Notes under the pieces: model-generated
The model's input: only the letters and a program-made list of their open reading frames with translations
What the model was told of the DNA's origin: nothing
Databases searched by the model: none
Assembly: GCF_051020975.1 (NCBI RefSeq)
Contig: NW_027478168.1
Span: 3,968,001 to 4,032,000 of the forward strand
Origin: Osmia lignaria lignaria
Lineage: Eukaryota; Arthropoda; Insecta; Hymenoptera; Megachilidae
Direction of reading: 5' to 3'
Length of the DNA stretch: 64,000 bases
Position numbers and translations under genes: made by a program
Shown: positions 48,851 to 61,086 of the stretch, in pieces
How positions within the stretch are numbered: the stretch's first letter is position 1
Layout: every line of letters starts with the position of its first letter

Positions 48851-49494
48851 TTGCAGATTTATCTCAAGGGAAGGGGCCTGACGGACATATTTCGAGATAT
48901 TTCTTCTTCTTGTTGTTCTTCTTCTGCACAGCTAAGCTGGAAGTGGCATTTGCGGCTCGGACTAGTGCAGAGTTATCTCAAAGAAAGGGGCCACGGTGTT
49001 TCTGTATCTCTATTATGTTGGTGCGGCTTCGGAACTTTTAAATATCTCGATATATCTCGAAAACTACGCTTCTGATCAAAAAATATCATAGAGCATAAAT
49101 TGTAGGAAACAGAATTCTCTACAAAAAAGGTCTCTTAACATTTTGCCATAGCTCGCTTCGTTTCCGAGATATTTGCAGATTTATCTCAAGGGAAGGGGCC
49201 TAACGGACATATTTCGAGATATTTCTTCTTCTTGTTGTTCTTCTTCTGCACAGCTAAACTGGAAGTGGCATTTCCAGCTCGCAATAGTGCAGAGTTATCT
49301 CAAAGAGAGGGGCCACGGTGTTTCTGCATCTCTATTATGTTGGTGCGGCTTCGGAACTTTTAAATATCTTGATATATCTCGAGAACTACGCATCTGATCA
49401 AAAAATATCATAGAAGATAAAAAGTAGGAAGCTTAATTCTCTACAAAAAAGGTCTCTTAACATTTTGCCATAGCTCGCTTCGTTTCCGAGATAT
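48851..49494 (+). repeat. Block matching 38869-39512 (31-monomer spacing)
   Basis: These two monomers carry GGCTCGGACTAG, AGAGCATAAATTG, AAACAGAATTC, GCCTAACGG, CTGCATCTC and GGAAGCTTAA in the same order as 38869-39512, 9982 bp to the left. One visible difference is CTCGCAATAG here against CTCGTAATAG there. Confidence 0.88.
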
Positions 49495-49816
49495 GTGCAG
49501 ATTTATCTCAAGGGAAGGGGCCTGACGGACATATTTCGAGATATTTCTTCTTCTTGTTGTTCTTCTTCTGCACAGCTAAACTGGAAGTGGCATTTCCAGC
49601 TCGCAATAGTGCAGAGTTATCTCAAAGAGAGGGGCCACGATGTTTCTGTATCTCTATTATGTTGGTGCGGCTTCGGAACTTTTAAATATCTTGATATATC
49701 TCGAGAACTACGCATCTGATCAAAAAATATCATAGAAGATAAAAAGTAGGAAACTTAATTCTCTACAAAAAAGGTCTCTTAACATTTTGCCATAGCTCGC
49801 TTCGTTTCCGAGATAT

Positions 49817-50782
49817 TTGCAGGTTTATCTCAAGGGAAGGGGCCTGACGGACATATTTCGAGATATTTCTTCTTCTTGTTGTTCTTCTTCTGCACAGCTA
49901 AGCTGGAAGTGGCATTTGCGGCTTGCACTAGTGCAGAGTTATCTCAAAGAAAGGGGCCACGGTGTTTCTGTATCCCTATTATGTTGGTGCGGCTTCGGAA
50001 CTTTTAAATATCTCGATATATCTCGAAAACTACGCTTCTGACCAAAAAATATCATAGAACATAAATTGTAGGAAACATAATTCTCTACAAAAAACGTCTC
50101 TTAACATTTTGCCATAGCTCGCTTCGTTTCCGAGATATTTGCAGATTCAGCTCAAAGGAACTGGCCTGACGGACATATTTCGTGATATTTCTTCTTCTTG
50201 TTGTTCCTCCTCTGCACAGCTAAGCTGGAAGTGGCATTTGCGGCTCGCACTAGTGCAGAGTTATCTCAAAGAAAGGGGCCACGGTGTTTCTGTATCCCTA
50301 TTATGTTGGTGCGGCTTCGGAACTTTTAAATATCTCGATATATTTCGAAAACTACGCTTCTGATCAAAAAATATCATAGAACATAAATTGTAGGAAACAT
50401 AATTCTCTACAAAAAACGTCTCTTAACATTTTGCCATAGCTCGCTTCGTTTCCGAGATATTTGCCGATTCAGCTCAAAGGAACTGGCCTGACGGACATAT
50501 TTCGAGATATTTCTTCTTCTTGTTGTTCTTCCTCTGCACAGCTAAGCTGGAAGTGGCATTTGCACCTCGCAATAGTGCAGAGTTATCTCAAAGAAAGGGG
50601 CCACGGTGTTTCTGTATCTCTATTATGTTGGTGCGGCTTCGAAACTTTTAAATATCTTGATATATCTCGAGAACTACGCATCTGATCACAAAATATCATA
50701 GAACATAAAAAGTAGGAAACTTAATTCTCTACAAAAAAGGTCTCTTAACATTTTGCCATAGCTCGCTTCGTTTCCGAGATAT
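49817..50782 (+). repeat. Recurrent 3-monomer cassette, copy 2 of 4
   Basis: Same order and markers as 44343-45308. A private change is CGTGATATTTC in the second monomer. It is followed by a chimeric monomer at 50783, which starts like 45309 (GGACACATTTCG) and ends like 45631 (ACATCAAAAGTAGG). Confidence 0.93.
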
Positions 50783-51748
50783 TTGCAGATTTATCTCAAG
50801 GGAAGGGGCCTGACGGACACATTTCGAGATATTTCTTCTTCTTGTTGTTCTTCTTCTGCACAGCTAAGCTGGAAGTGGCATTTGCGGCTCGCACTAGTGC
50901 AGAGTTATCTCAAAGAAAGGGGCCACGGTGTTTCTGTATCTCTATTATGTTGGTGCGGCTTCGGAACTTTTAAATATCTTGATATATCTCGAGAACTACG
51001 CATCTGATCAAAAAATATCATAGAACATCAAAAGTAGGAAACTTAATTCTCTACAAAAAAGGTCTCTTAACATTTTGCCATAGCTCTCTTCGTTTCCGAG
51101 ATATTTGCAGATGTATCTCAAGGGAAGGGGCCTGACGGACATATTTCGAGATATTTCTTCTTCTTGTTGTTCTTCTTCTGCACAGCTAAGCTGGAAGTGG
51201 CATTTACAGCTCGCAATAGTGCAGAGTTATCTCAAAGAAAGGGGCCACGGTGTTTCTGTATCTCTATTATGTTGGTGCGGCTTCGGAGCTTTTAAATATC
51301 TTGATATATCTCGAGAACTACGCATCTGATCAAAAAATATCATAGAACATAAATTGTAGGAAACATAATTCTCTACAAAAAAGGTCTCTTAACATTTTGT
51401 CATAGCTCGCTTCGTTTCCGAGATATTTGCCGATTCAGCTCAAAGGAACTGGCCTGACGGACATATTTCGAGATATTTCTTCTTCTTGTTGTTCTTCCTC
51501 TGCACAGCTAAGCTGGAAGTGGCATTTGCACCTCGCGATAGTGCAGAGTTATCTCAAAGAAAGTGGCCACGGTGTTTCTGTATCTCTATTATGTTGGTGC
51601 GGCTTCGAAACTTTTAAATATCTTGATATATCTCGAGAACTGCGCATCTGATCACAAAATATCATAGAACATAAAAAGTAGGAAACTTAATTCTCTACAA
51701 AAAAGGTCTCTTAACATTTTGCCATAGCTCGCTTCGTTTCCGAGATAT

Positions 51749-54700
51749 TTGCAGATTTATCTCAAGGGAAGGGGCCTGACGGACATATTTCGAGATATTT
51801 CTTCTTCTTGTTGTTCTTCTTCTGCACAGCTAAGCTGGAAGTGGCATTTGCAGCTCGCAATAGTGCAGAGTTATCTCAAAGAAAGGGGCCACGGTGTTTC
51901 TGTATCTCTATTATGTTGGTGCGGCTTCGGAACTTTTAAATATCTTGATATATCTCGAGAACTACGCATCTGATCAAAAAATATCATAGAACATAAAAAG
52001 TAGGAAACTTAATTCTCTACAAAAGAGGTCTCTTAACATTTTGCCATAGCTCGCTTCGTTTCCGAGATATTTGCAGATTTATCTCAAGGGAAGGGGCCTA
52101 ACGGACATATTTCGAGATATTTCTTCTTCTTGTTGTTCTTCTTCTGCACAGCTAAACTGGAAGTGGCATTTCCAGCTCGCAATAGTGCAGAGTTATCTCA
52201 AAGAGAGGGGCCACGGTGTTTCTGTATCTCTATTATGTTGGTGCGGCTTCGGAACTTTTAAATATCTTGATATATCTCGAGAACTACGCATCTGATCAAA
52301 AAATATCATAGAAGATAAAAAGTAGGAAACTTAATTCTCTACAAAAAAGGTCTCTTAACATTTTGCCATAGCTCGCTTCGTTTCCGAGATATTTGCAGGT
52401 TTATCTCAAGGGAAGGGGCCTGACGGACATATTTCGAGATATTTCTTCTTCTTGTTGTTCTTCTTCTGCACAGCTAAGCTGGAAGTGGCATTTGCGGCTT
52501 GCACTAGTGCAGAGTTATCTCAAAGAAAGGGGCCACGGTGTTTCTGTATCCCTATTATGTTGGTGCGGCTTCGGAACTTTTAAATATCTCGATATATCTC
52601 GAAAACTACGCTTCTGACCAAAAAATATCATAGAACATAAATTGTAGGAAACATAATTCTCTACAAAAAACGTCTCTTAACATTTTGCCATAGCTCGCTT
52701 CGTTTCCGAGATATTTGCAGATTCAGCTCAAAGGAACTGGCCTGACGGACATATTTCGAGATATTTCTTCTTCTTGTTGTTCCTCCTCTGCACAGCTAAG
52801 CTGGAAGTGGCATTTGCGGCTCGCACTAGTGCAGAGTTATCTCAAAGAAAGGGGCCACGGTGTTTCTGTATCCCTATTATGTTGGTGCGGCTTCGGAACT
52901 TTTAAATATCTCGATATATTTCGAAAACTACGCTTCTGATCAAAAAATATCATAGAACATAAATTGTAGGAAACATAATTCTCTACAAAAAACGTCTCTT
53001 AACATTTTGCCATAGCTCGCTTCGTTTCCGAGATATTTGCCGATTCAGCTCAAAGGAACTGGCCTGACGGACATATTTCGAGATATTTCTTCTTCTTGTT
53101 GTTCTTCCTCTGCACAGCTAAGCTGGAAGTGGCATTTGCACCTCGCAATAGTGCAGAGTTATCTCAAAGAAAGGGGCCACGGTGTTTCTGTATCTCTATT
53201 ATGTTGGTGCGGCTTCGAAACTTTTAAATATCTTGATATATCTCGAGAACTACGCATCTGATCACAAAATATCATAGAACATAAAAAGTAGGAAACTTAA
53301 TTCTCTACAAAAAAGGTCTCTTAACATTTTGCCATAGCTCGCTTCGTTTCCGAGATATTTGCAGATTTATCTCAAGGGAAGGGGCCTGACGGACATATTT
53401 CGAGATATTTCTTCTTCTTGTTGTTCTTCTTCTGCACAGCTAAGCTGGAAGTGGCATTTGCGGCTCGCACTAGTGCAGAGTTATCTCAAAGAAAGGGGCC
53501 ACGGTGTTTCTGTATCTCTATTATGTTGGTGCGGCTTCGGAACTTTTAAATATCTTGATATATCTCGAGAACTACGCATCTGATCAAAAAATATCATAGA
53601 ACATCAAAAGTAGGAAACTTAATTCTCTACAAAAAAGGTCTCTTAACATTTTGCCATAGCTCTCTTCGTTTCCGAGATATTTGCAGATGTATCTCAAGGG
53701 AAGGGGCCTGACGGACATATTTCGAGATATTTCTTCTTCTTGTTGTTCTTCTTCTGCACAGCTAAGCTGGAAGTGGCATTTACAGCTCGCACTAGTGCAG
53801 AGTTATCTCAAAGAAAGGGGCCACGGTGTTTCTGTATCTCTATTATGTTGGTGCGGCTTCGGAGCTTTTAAATATCTTGATATATCTCGAGAACTACGCA
53901 TCAGAACAAAAAATATCATAGAACATAAAAAGTAGGAAACTTAATTCTCTACAAAAAAGGTCTCTTAACATTTTGCCATAGCTCTCTTTGTTTCCGAGAT
54001 ATTTGCAGATTTATCTCAAGGGAAGGGGCCTGACGGACATATTTCGAGATATTTCTTCTTCTTGATGTTTTTCTTCTGCACAGCTAAGCTGGAAGTGGCA
54101 TTTGCAGCTCGCAATAGTGCAGAGTTATCTCAAAGAAAGGGGCCACGGTGTTTCTGTATCTCTATTATGTTGGTGCGGCTTCGGAACTTTTAAATATCTT
54201 GATATATCTCGAGAACTACGCATCTGATCAAGAAATATCATAGAACATAAAAAGTAGGAAACTTAATTCTCTACAAAAAAGGTCTCTCAACATTTTGCCA
54301 TAGCTCGCTTCGTTTCCGAGATATTTGCAGATATATCTCAAGGGAAGGAGCCTGACGGACATATTTCGAGATATTTCTTCTTCTTGTTGTTCTTCTTCTG
54401 CACAGCTAAGCTGGAAGTGGCATTTACAGCTCGCAATAGTGCAGAGTTATCTCAAAGAAAGGGGCCACGGTGTTTCTGTATCGCTATTATGTTGGTGCGG
54501 CTTCGGAACTTATAAATATCTTGATATATCTCGAGAACTACGCATCTGATCAAAAAATATCATAGAACATAAAAAGTAGGAAACTTAATTCTCTACAAAA
54601 AAGGCCTCGTAACATTTTGCCATAGCTCGCTTCGTTTCCGAGATATTTGCAGATTCAGCTCAAAGGAACTGGCCTGACGGACATATTTCGAGATATTTCT

Positions 54701-54968
54701 TCTTCTTGTTGTTCTTCCTCTGCACAGCTAAGCTGGAAGTGGCATTTGCAGCTCGCAATAGTGCAGAGTTATCTCAAAGAAAGGGGCCACGGTGTTTCTG
54801 TATCTCTATTATGTTGGTGCGGCTTCGGAACTTTTAAATATCTTGATATATCTCGAGAACTACGCATCTGATCAAAAAATATCATAGAACATAAAAAGTA
54901 GGAAACTTAGTTCTCTACAAAAAAGGTCTCTTAACATTTTGCCATAGCTCGCTTCGTTTCCGAGATAT
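51749..54968 (+). repeat. Large higher-order repeat M, copy 2 (10 monomers)
   Basis: This is the partner of 43699-47240. The offset is 8050 bp (25 monomers) for its first five monomers and 7728 bp (24 monomers) for the last five. It is therefore one monomer shorter, missing the copy equivalent to 45309 between 53037 and 53359. The marker order is otherwise the same, including GCATCAGAACAAAA at about 53900 and AAACTTAGTTC at about 54905. Confidence 0.95.
52393..53358 (+). repeat. Recurrent 3-monomer cassette, copy 3 of 4
   Basis: It lies inside copy 2 of the large repeat M and matches 44343-45308 with no difference I can see. It is followed directly by the equivalent of 45631, skipping 45309. 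Confidence 0.93.
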
Positions 54969-55290
54969 TTGCAGATTTATCTCAAGGGAAGGGGCCTGAC
55001 GGACATATTTCGAGATATTTCTTCTTCTTGTTGTTCTTCTTCTGCACAGCTAAGCTGGAAGTGGCATTTACAGCTCGCAATAGTGCAGAGTTATCTCAAA
55101 GAAAGGGGCCACGGTGTTTCTGTATCTCTATTATGTTGGTGCGGCTTCGGAACTTTTAAATATCTTGATATATCTCGAGAACTACGCATCTGATCAAAAA
55201 ATATCATAGAACATAAAAAGTAGGAAACTTAATTCTCTACAAAAAATGTCTCTTAACATTTTGCCATAGCTCGCTTCGTTTCCGAGATAT

Positions 55291-56256
55291 TTGCAGGTTT
55301 ATCTCAAGGGAAGGGGCCTGACGGACATATTTCGAGATATTTCTTCTTCTTGTTGTTCTTCTTCTGCACAGCTAAGCTGGAAGTGGCATTTGCGGCTTGC
55401 ACTAGTGCAGAGTTATCTCAAAGAAAGGGGCCACGGTGTTTCTGTATCCCTATTATGTTGGTGCGGCTTCGGAACTTTTAAATATCTCGTTATATCTCGA
55501 AAACTACGCTTCTGACCAAAAAATATCATAGAACATGAATTGTAGGAAACATAATTCTCTACAAAAAACGTCTCTCAACATTTTGCCATAGCTCGCTTCG
55601 TTTCCGAGATATTTGCAGATTCAGCTCAAAGGAACTGGCCTGACGGACATATTTCGAGATATTTCTTCTTCTTGTTGTTCCTCCTCTGCACAGCTAAGCT
55701 GGAAGTGGCATTTGCGGCTCGCACTAGTGCAGAGTTATCTCAAAGAAAGGGGCCACGGTGTTTCTGTATCCCTATTATGTTGGTGCGGCTTCGGAACTTT
55801 TAAATATCTCGATATATTTCGAAAACTACGCTTCTGATCAAAAAATATCATAGAACATAAATTGTAGGAAACGTAATTCTCTACAAAAAACGTCTCTTAA
55901 CATTTTGCCATAGCTCGCTTCGTTTCCGAGATATTTGCCGATTCAACTCAAAGGAACTGGCCTGACGGACATATTTCGAGATATTTCTTCTTCTTGTTGT
56001 TCTTCCTCTGCACAGCTAAGCTGGAAGTGGCATTTGCACCTCGCAATAGTGCAGAGTTATCTCAAAGAAAGGGGCCACGGTGTTTCTGTATCTCTATTAT
56101 GTTGGTGCGGCTTCGAAACTTTTAAATATCTTGATATATCTCGAGAACTACGCATCTGATCACAAAATATCATAGAACATAAAAAGTAGGAAACTTAATT
56201 CTCTACAAAAAAGGTCTCTTAACATTTTGCCATAGCTCGCTTCGTTTCCGAGATAT
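55291..56256 (+). repeat. Recurrent 3-monomer cassette, copy 4 of 4
   Basis: Same cassette but with more private changes: AAAATGTCTC before the first monomer, CTCGTTATATC, ACATGAATTG, CTCTCAAC, AAACGTAATTC and GATTCAACTC. It is followed at 56257-57222 by monomers resembling 43377-44342 (CTCTTAATATTTTGCC, CAAAAGAGGTC, GCCTAACGG), some with damaging changes (CTCTAGGG, GTTAGCTC, GTTGATGCGG). Confidence 0.92.
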
Positions 56257-58188
56257 TTGCAGATTTATCTCTAGGGAAGGGGCCTGACGGACATATTTCG
56301 AGATATTTCTTCTTCTTGTTGTTCTTCTTCTGCACAGCTAAGCTGGAAGTGGCATTTGCGGCTCGCACTAGTGCAGAGTTATCTCAAAGAAAGGGGCCAC
56401 GGTGTTTCTGTATCTCTATTATGTTGGTGCGGCTTCGGAACTTTTAAATATCTCGATGTATCTCGAAAACTACGCTTCTGATCAAAAAATATCATAGAAC
56501 ATAAATTGTAGGAAACATAATTCTCTACAAAAAAGGTCTCTTAATATTTTGCCATAGCTCGCTTCGTTTCCGAGATATTTGCAGATATATCTCAAGGGAA
56601 GGGGCCTGACGGACATATTTCGAGATATTTCTTCTTCTTGTTGTTCTTCTTCTGCACAGCTAAGCTGGAAGTGGCATTTACAGCTCGCAATAGTGCAGAG
56701 TTAGCTCAAAGAAAGGGGCCACGGTGTTTCTGTATCTCTATTATGTTGGTGCGGCTTCGGAACTTTTAAATATCTTGATATATCTCGAGAACTACGCATC
56801 TGATCAAAAAATATCATAGAACATAAAAAGTAGGAAACTTAATTCTCTACAAAAGAGGTCTCTTAACATTTTGCCATAGCTCGCTTCGTTTCCGAGATAT
56901 TTGCAGATTTATCTCAAGGGAAGGGGCCTAACGGACATATTTCGAGATATTTCTTCTTCTTGTTGTTCTTCTTCTGCACAGCTAAACTGGAAGTGGCATT
57001 TCCAGCTCGCAATAGTGCAGAGTTATCTCAAAGAGAGGGGCCACGGTGTTTCTGTATCTCTATTATGTTGATGCGGCTTCGGAACTTTTAAATATCTTGA
57101 TATATCTCGAGAACTACGCATCTGATCAAAAAATATCATAGAAGATAAAAAGTAGGAAACTTAATTCTCTACAAAAAAGGTCTCTTAACATTTTGCCATA
57201 GCTCGATTCGTTTCCGAGATATTTGCAGATTTATCTCAAGGGAAGGGGCCTGACGGACATATTTCGAGATATTTCTTCTTCTTGTTGTTCTTCCTCTGCA
57301 CAGCTAAGCTGGAAGTGGCATTTGCAGCTCGCAATAGTGCAGAGTTATCTCAAAGAAAGGGGCCACGGTGTTTCTGTATCTCTATTATGTTGGTGCGGCT
57401 TCGGAACTTTTAAATATCTTGATATATCTCGAGAACTACGCATCTGATCAAAAAATATCATAGAACATAAAAAGTAGGAAACTTAATTCTCTACAAAAAA
57501 GGCCTCTTAACATTTTGCCATAGCTCGCTTCGTTTCCGAGATATTTGCAGATTTATCTCAAGGGAAGGGGCCTGACGGACATATTTCGAGATATTTCTTC
57601 TTCTTGTTGTTCTTCTTCTGCACAGCTAAGCTGGAAGTGGCATTTGCGGCTCGCACTAGTGCAGAGTTATCTCAAAGAAAGGGGCCACGGTGTTTCTGTA
57701 TCTCTATTATGTTGGTGCGGCTTTGGATCTTTTAAATATCTCGATATATCTCGAAAACTACGCTTCTGATCAAAAAATATCATAGAACATAAATTGTAGG
57801 AAACATAATTCTCTACAAAAAAGGTCTCTTAACATTTTGCCATAGCTCGCTTCGTTTCCGAGATATTTGCAGATATATCTCAAGGGAAGGGGCCTGACGG
57901 ACATATTTCGAGATATTTCTTCTTCTTGTTGTTCTTCTTCTGCACAGCTAAGCTGGAAGTGGCATTTGCGGCTCGCAATAGTGCAGAGTTATCTCAAAGA
58001 AAGGGGCCACGGTATTTCTGTATCTCTATTATGTTGGTGCGGCTTCGGAACTTTTAAATATCTCGATATATCTCGAAAACTACGCTTCTGATCAAAAAAT
58101 ATCATCGAACATAAATTGTAGGAAACATAATTCTCTACAAAAAAGGTCTCTTAACATTTTGCCATAGCTAGCTTCGTTTCCGAGATAT

Positions 58189-59154
58189 TTGCAGATATAT
58201 CTCAAGGGAAGGGGCCTGAGGGACATATTTCGAGATATTTCTTCTTCTTGTTGTTCTTCTTCTGCACAGCTAAGCTGGAAGTGGCATTTACAGCACGCAA
58301 TAGTGCAGAGTTATCTCAAAGAAAGGGGCCACGGTGTTTCTGTATCTCTATTATGTTGGTGCGGCTTCGGAACTTTTAAATATCTTGATATATCTCGAGA
58401 ACTACGCATCTGATCAAAAAATATCATAGAACATAAAAAGTAGGAAACTTAATTCTCTACAAAAAAGGTCTCTTAACATTTTGCCATAGCCCTCTTCGTT
58501 TCCGAGATATTTGCAGATTTATCTCAAGGGAAGGGGCCTGACGGACATTAATCGAGATATTTCTTCTTCTTGATGTTCTTCTTCTGCACAGCTAAGCTGG
58601 AAGTGGCATTTGCAGCTCGCAATAGTGCAGAGTTATCTCAAAGAAAGGGGCCACGGTGTTTCTGTATCTCTATTATGTTGGTGCGGCTTCGGAACTTTTA
58701 AATATCTTGATATATCTCGAGAACTACGCATCTGATCAAAAAATATCATAGAACATAAATTGTAGGAAACATAATTCTCTACAAAAAAGGTCTCTCAACA
58801 TTTTGCCATAGCTCGCTTCGTTTCCGAGATATTTGCAGATATATCTCAAGGGAAGGGGCCTGACGGACATATTTCGAGATATTTCTTCTTCTTGTTGTTC
58901 TTCTTCTGCACAGCTAAGCTGGAAGTGGCATTTACAGCTCACAATAGTGCAGAGTTATCTCAAAGAAAGGGGCCACGGTGTTTCTGTATCTCTATTATGT
59001 TGGTGCGGCTTCGGAACTTTTAAATATCTTGATATATCTCGAGAACTACGCATCTGATCAAAAAATATTATACAACATAAAAAGTAGGAAACTTAATTCT
59101 CTACAAAAAAGGTCTCTTAACATTTTGCCATAGCTCGCTTCGTTTCCGAGATAT
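58189..59154 (+). repeat. Right-end block N, copy 1
   Basis: Three monomers carry CATAGCTAGCTTCG, CCTGAGGGACAT and ACAGCACGC; then GCCCTCTTCG, GACATTAATCGAG and CTTGATGTTC; then TCTCTCAAC and ACAGCTCACAATAG. The second and third recur at 60443-61086 (6 monomers away). The first recurs at 61409-61730 (10 monomers away), followed by a monomer like the third. Confidence 0.87.
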
Positions 59155-60120
59155 TTGCAGATTTATCTCAAGGGAAGGGGCCTGACGGACATATTTCGAG
59201 ATATTTCTTCTTCTTGTTGTTCTTCTTCTGCACAGCTAAACTGGAAGTGGCATTTCCAGCTCGCAATAGTGCAGAGTTATCTCAAAGAAAGGGGCTACGG
59301 TGTTTCTGTATCTCTATTATGTTGGTGCGGCTTCGGAACTTTTAAATATCTTGATATATCTCGAGAACTACGCATCTGATCAAAAAATATCATAGAACAT
59401 AAAAAGTAGGAAACTTAATTCTCTACAAAAAAGGTCTCTTAACATTTTGCCATAGCTCGCTTCGTTTCCGAGATATTTGCAGATACATCTCAAGGGAAGG
59501 GGCCTGACGGACATATTTCGAGATATTTCTTCTTCTTGTTGTTCTTCTTCTGCACAGCTAAGCTGGAAGTGGCATTTGCGGCTCGCACTAGTGCAGAGTT
59601 AACTCAAAGAAAGGGGCCACGGTGTTTCTGTATCTCTATTATGTTGGTGCGGCTTCGGAACTTTTAAATATCTTGATATATCTCGAGAACTACGCATCTG
59701 ATCAAAAAATATCATACAACATAAAAAGTAGGAAACTTAATTCTCTACAAAAAAGGTTTCTTAACGTTTTGCCATAGCTCGCTTCGTTTCCGAGATATTT
59801 GCAGATATATCTCAAGGGAAGGGGCCTGACGGACATATTTCGAGATATTTCTTCTTCTTGTTGTTCTTCTTCTGCACAGCTAAGCTGGAAGTGGCATTTA
59901 CAGCTCGCAATAGTGCAGAGTTATCTCAAAGAAAGGGGCCACGGTGTTTCTGTATCTCTATTATGTTGGTGCGGCTTCGGAACTTTTAAATATCTTGATA
60001 TATCTCGAGAACTACGCATCTGATCAAAGAATATCATAGAACATAAAAAGTAGGAAACTTAATTCTCTACAAAAAAGGTCTCTTAACAATTGGCCATAGC
60101 TCGCTTCGTTTCCGAGATAT

Positions 60121-60442
60121 TTGCAGATATATCCCAAGGGAAGGCGCCTGACGGACATATTTCGAGATATTTCTTCTTCTTGTTGTTCTTCTTCTGCACA
60201 GCTAAGCTGGAAGTGGCATTTACAGCTCGCAATAGTGCAGAGTTATCTCAAAGAAAGGGGCCACGGTGTTTCTGTATCTCTATTATGTTGGTGCGGCTTC
60301 GGAACTTTTAAATATCTTGCTATATCTCGAGAACTACGCATCAGATAAAAAAATATCATAGAACATAAAAAGTAGGAAACTTAATTCTCTACAAAAAAGG
60401 TCTCTTAACATTTTGCCATAGCCCTCTTCGTTTCCGATATAT
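60121..60442 (+). repeat. Monomer with GCATCAGATAAAA tail (pair with 63342)
   Basis: This monomer has GATATATCCCAAGG, AAGGCGCC and CTTGCTATATC. Its tail GCATCAGATAAAAAAAT and the following GCCCTCTTCG and CCGATATATT recur after the monomer at 63342. That distance is 3221 bp, ten monomers plus the +1 at about 62811. Confidence 0.82.
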
Positions 60443-61086
60443 TTGCAGATTTATCTCAAGGGAAGGGGCCTGACGGACATTAATCGAGATATTTCTTCTT
60501 CTTGATGTTCTTCTTCTGCACAGCTAAGCTGGAAGTGGTATTTGCAGCTCGCAATAGTGCAGAGTTATCTCAAAGAAAGGGGCCACGGTGTTTCTGTATC
60601 TCTATTATGTTGGTGCGGCTTCGGAACTTTTAAATATCTTGATATATCTCGAGAACTACGCATCTGATCAAAAAATATCATAGAACATAAATTGTAGGAA
60701 ACATAATTCTCTACAAAAAAGGTCTCTCAACATTTTGCCATAGCTCGCTTCGTTTCCGAGATATTTGCAGATATATCTCAAGGGAAGGGGCCTGACGGAC
60801 ATATTTCGAGATATTTCTTCTTCTTGTTGTTCTTCTTCTGCACAGCTAAGCTGGAAGTGGCATTTACAGCTCACAATAGTGCAGAGTTATCTCAAAGAAA
60901 GGGGCCACGGTGTTTCTGTATCTCTATTATGTTGGTGCGGCTTCGGAACTTTTAAATATCTCGATATATCTCGAAAACTACGCTTCTGATCAAAAAATAT
61001 CATAGAACATAAATTGTAGGAAACATAATTCTCTACAAAAAAGGTCTCTTAACATTTTGCCATAGCTCGCTTCGTTTCCGAGATAT
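60443..61086 (+). repeat. Right-end block N, partial copy 2
   Basis: These two monomers have GACATTAATCGAG with CTTGATGTTC, then CAGCTCACAATAG, as at 58511-59154. The first differs by TTTCCGATATATTTG, which it shares with 63664. The second ends with a b-type tail instead of the a-type tail of 58833. Confidence 0.85.
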
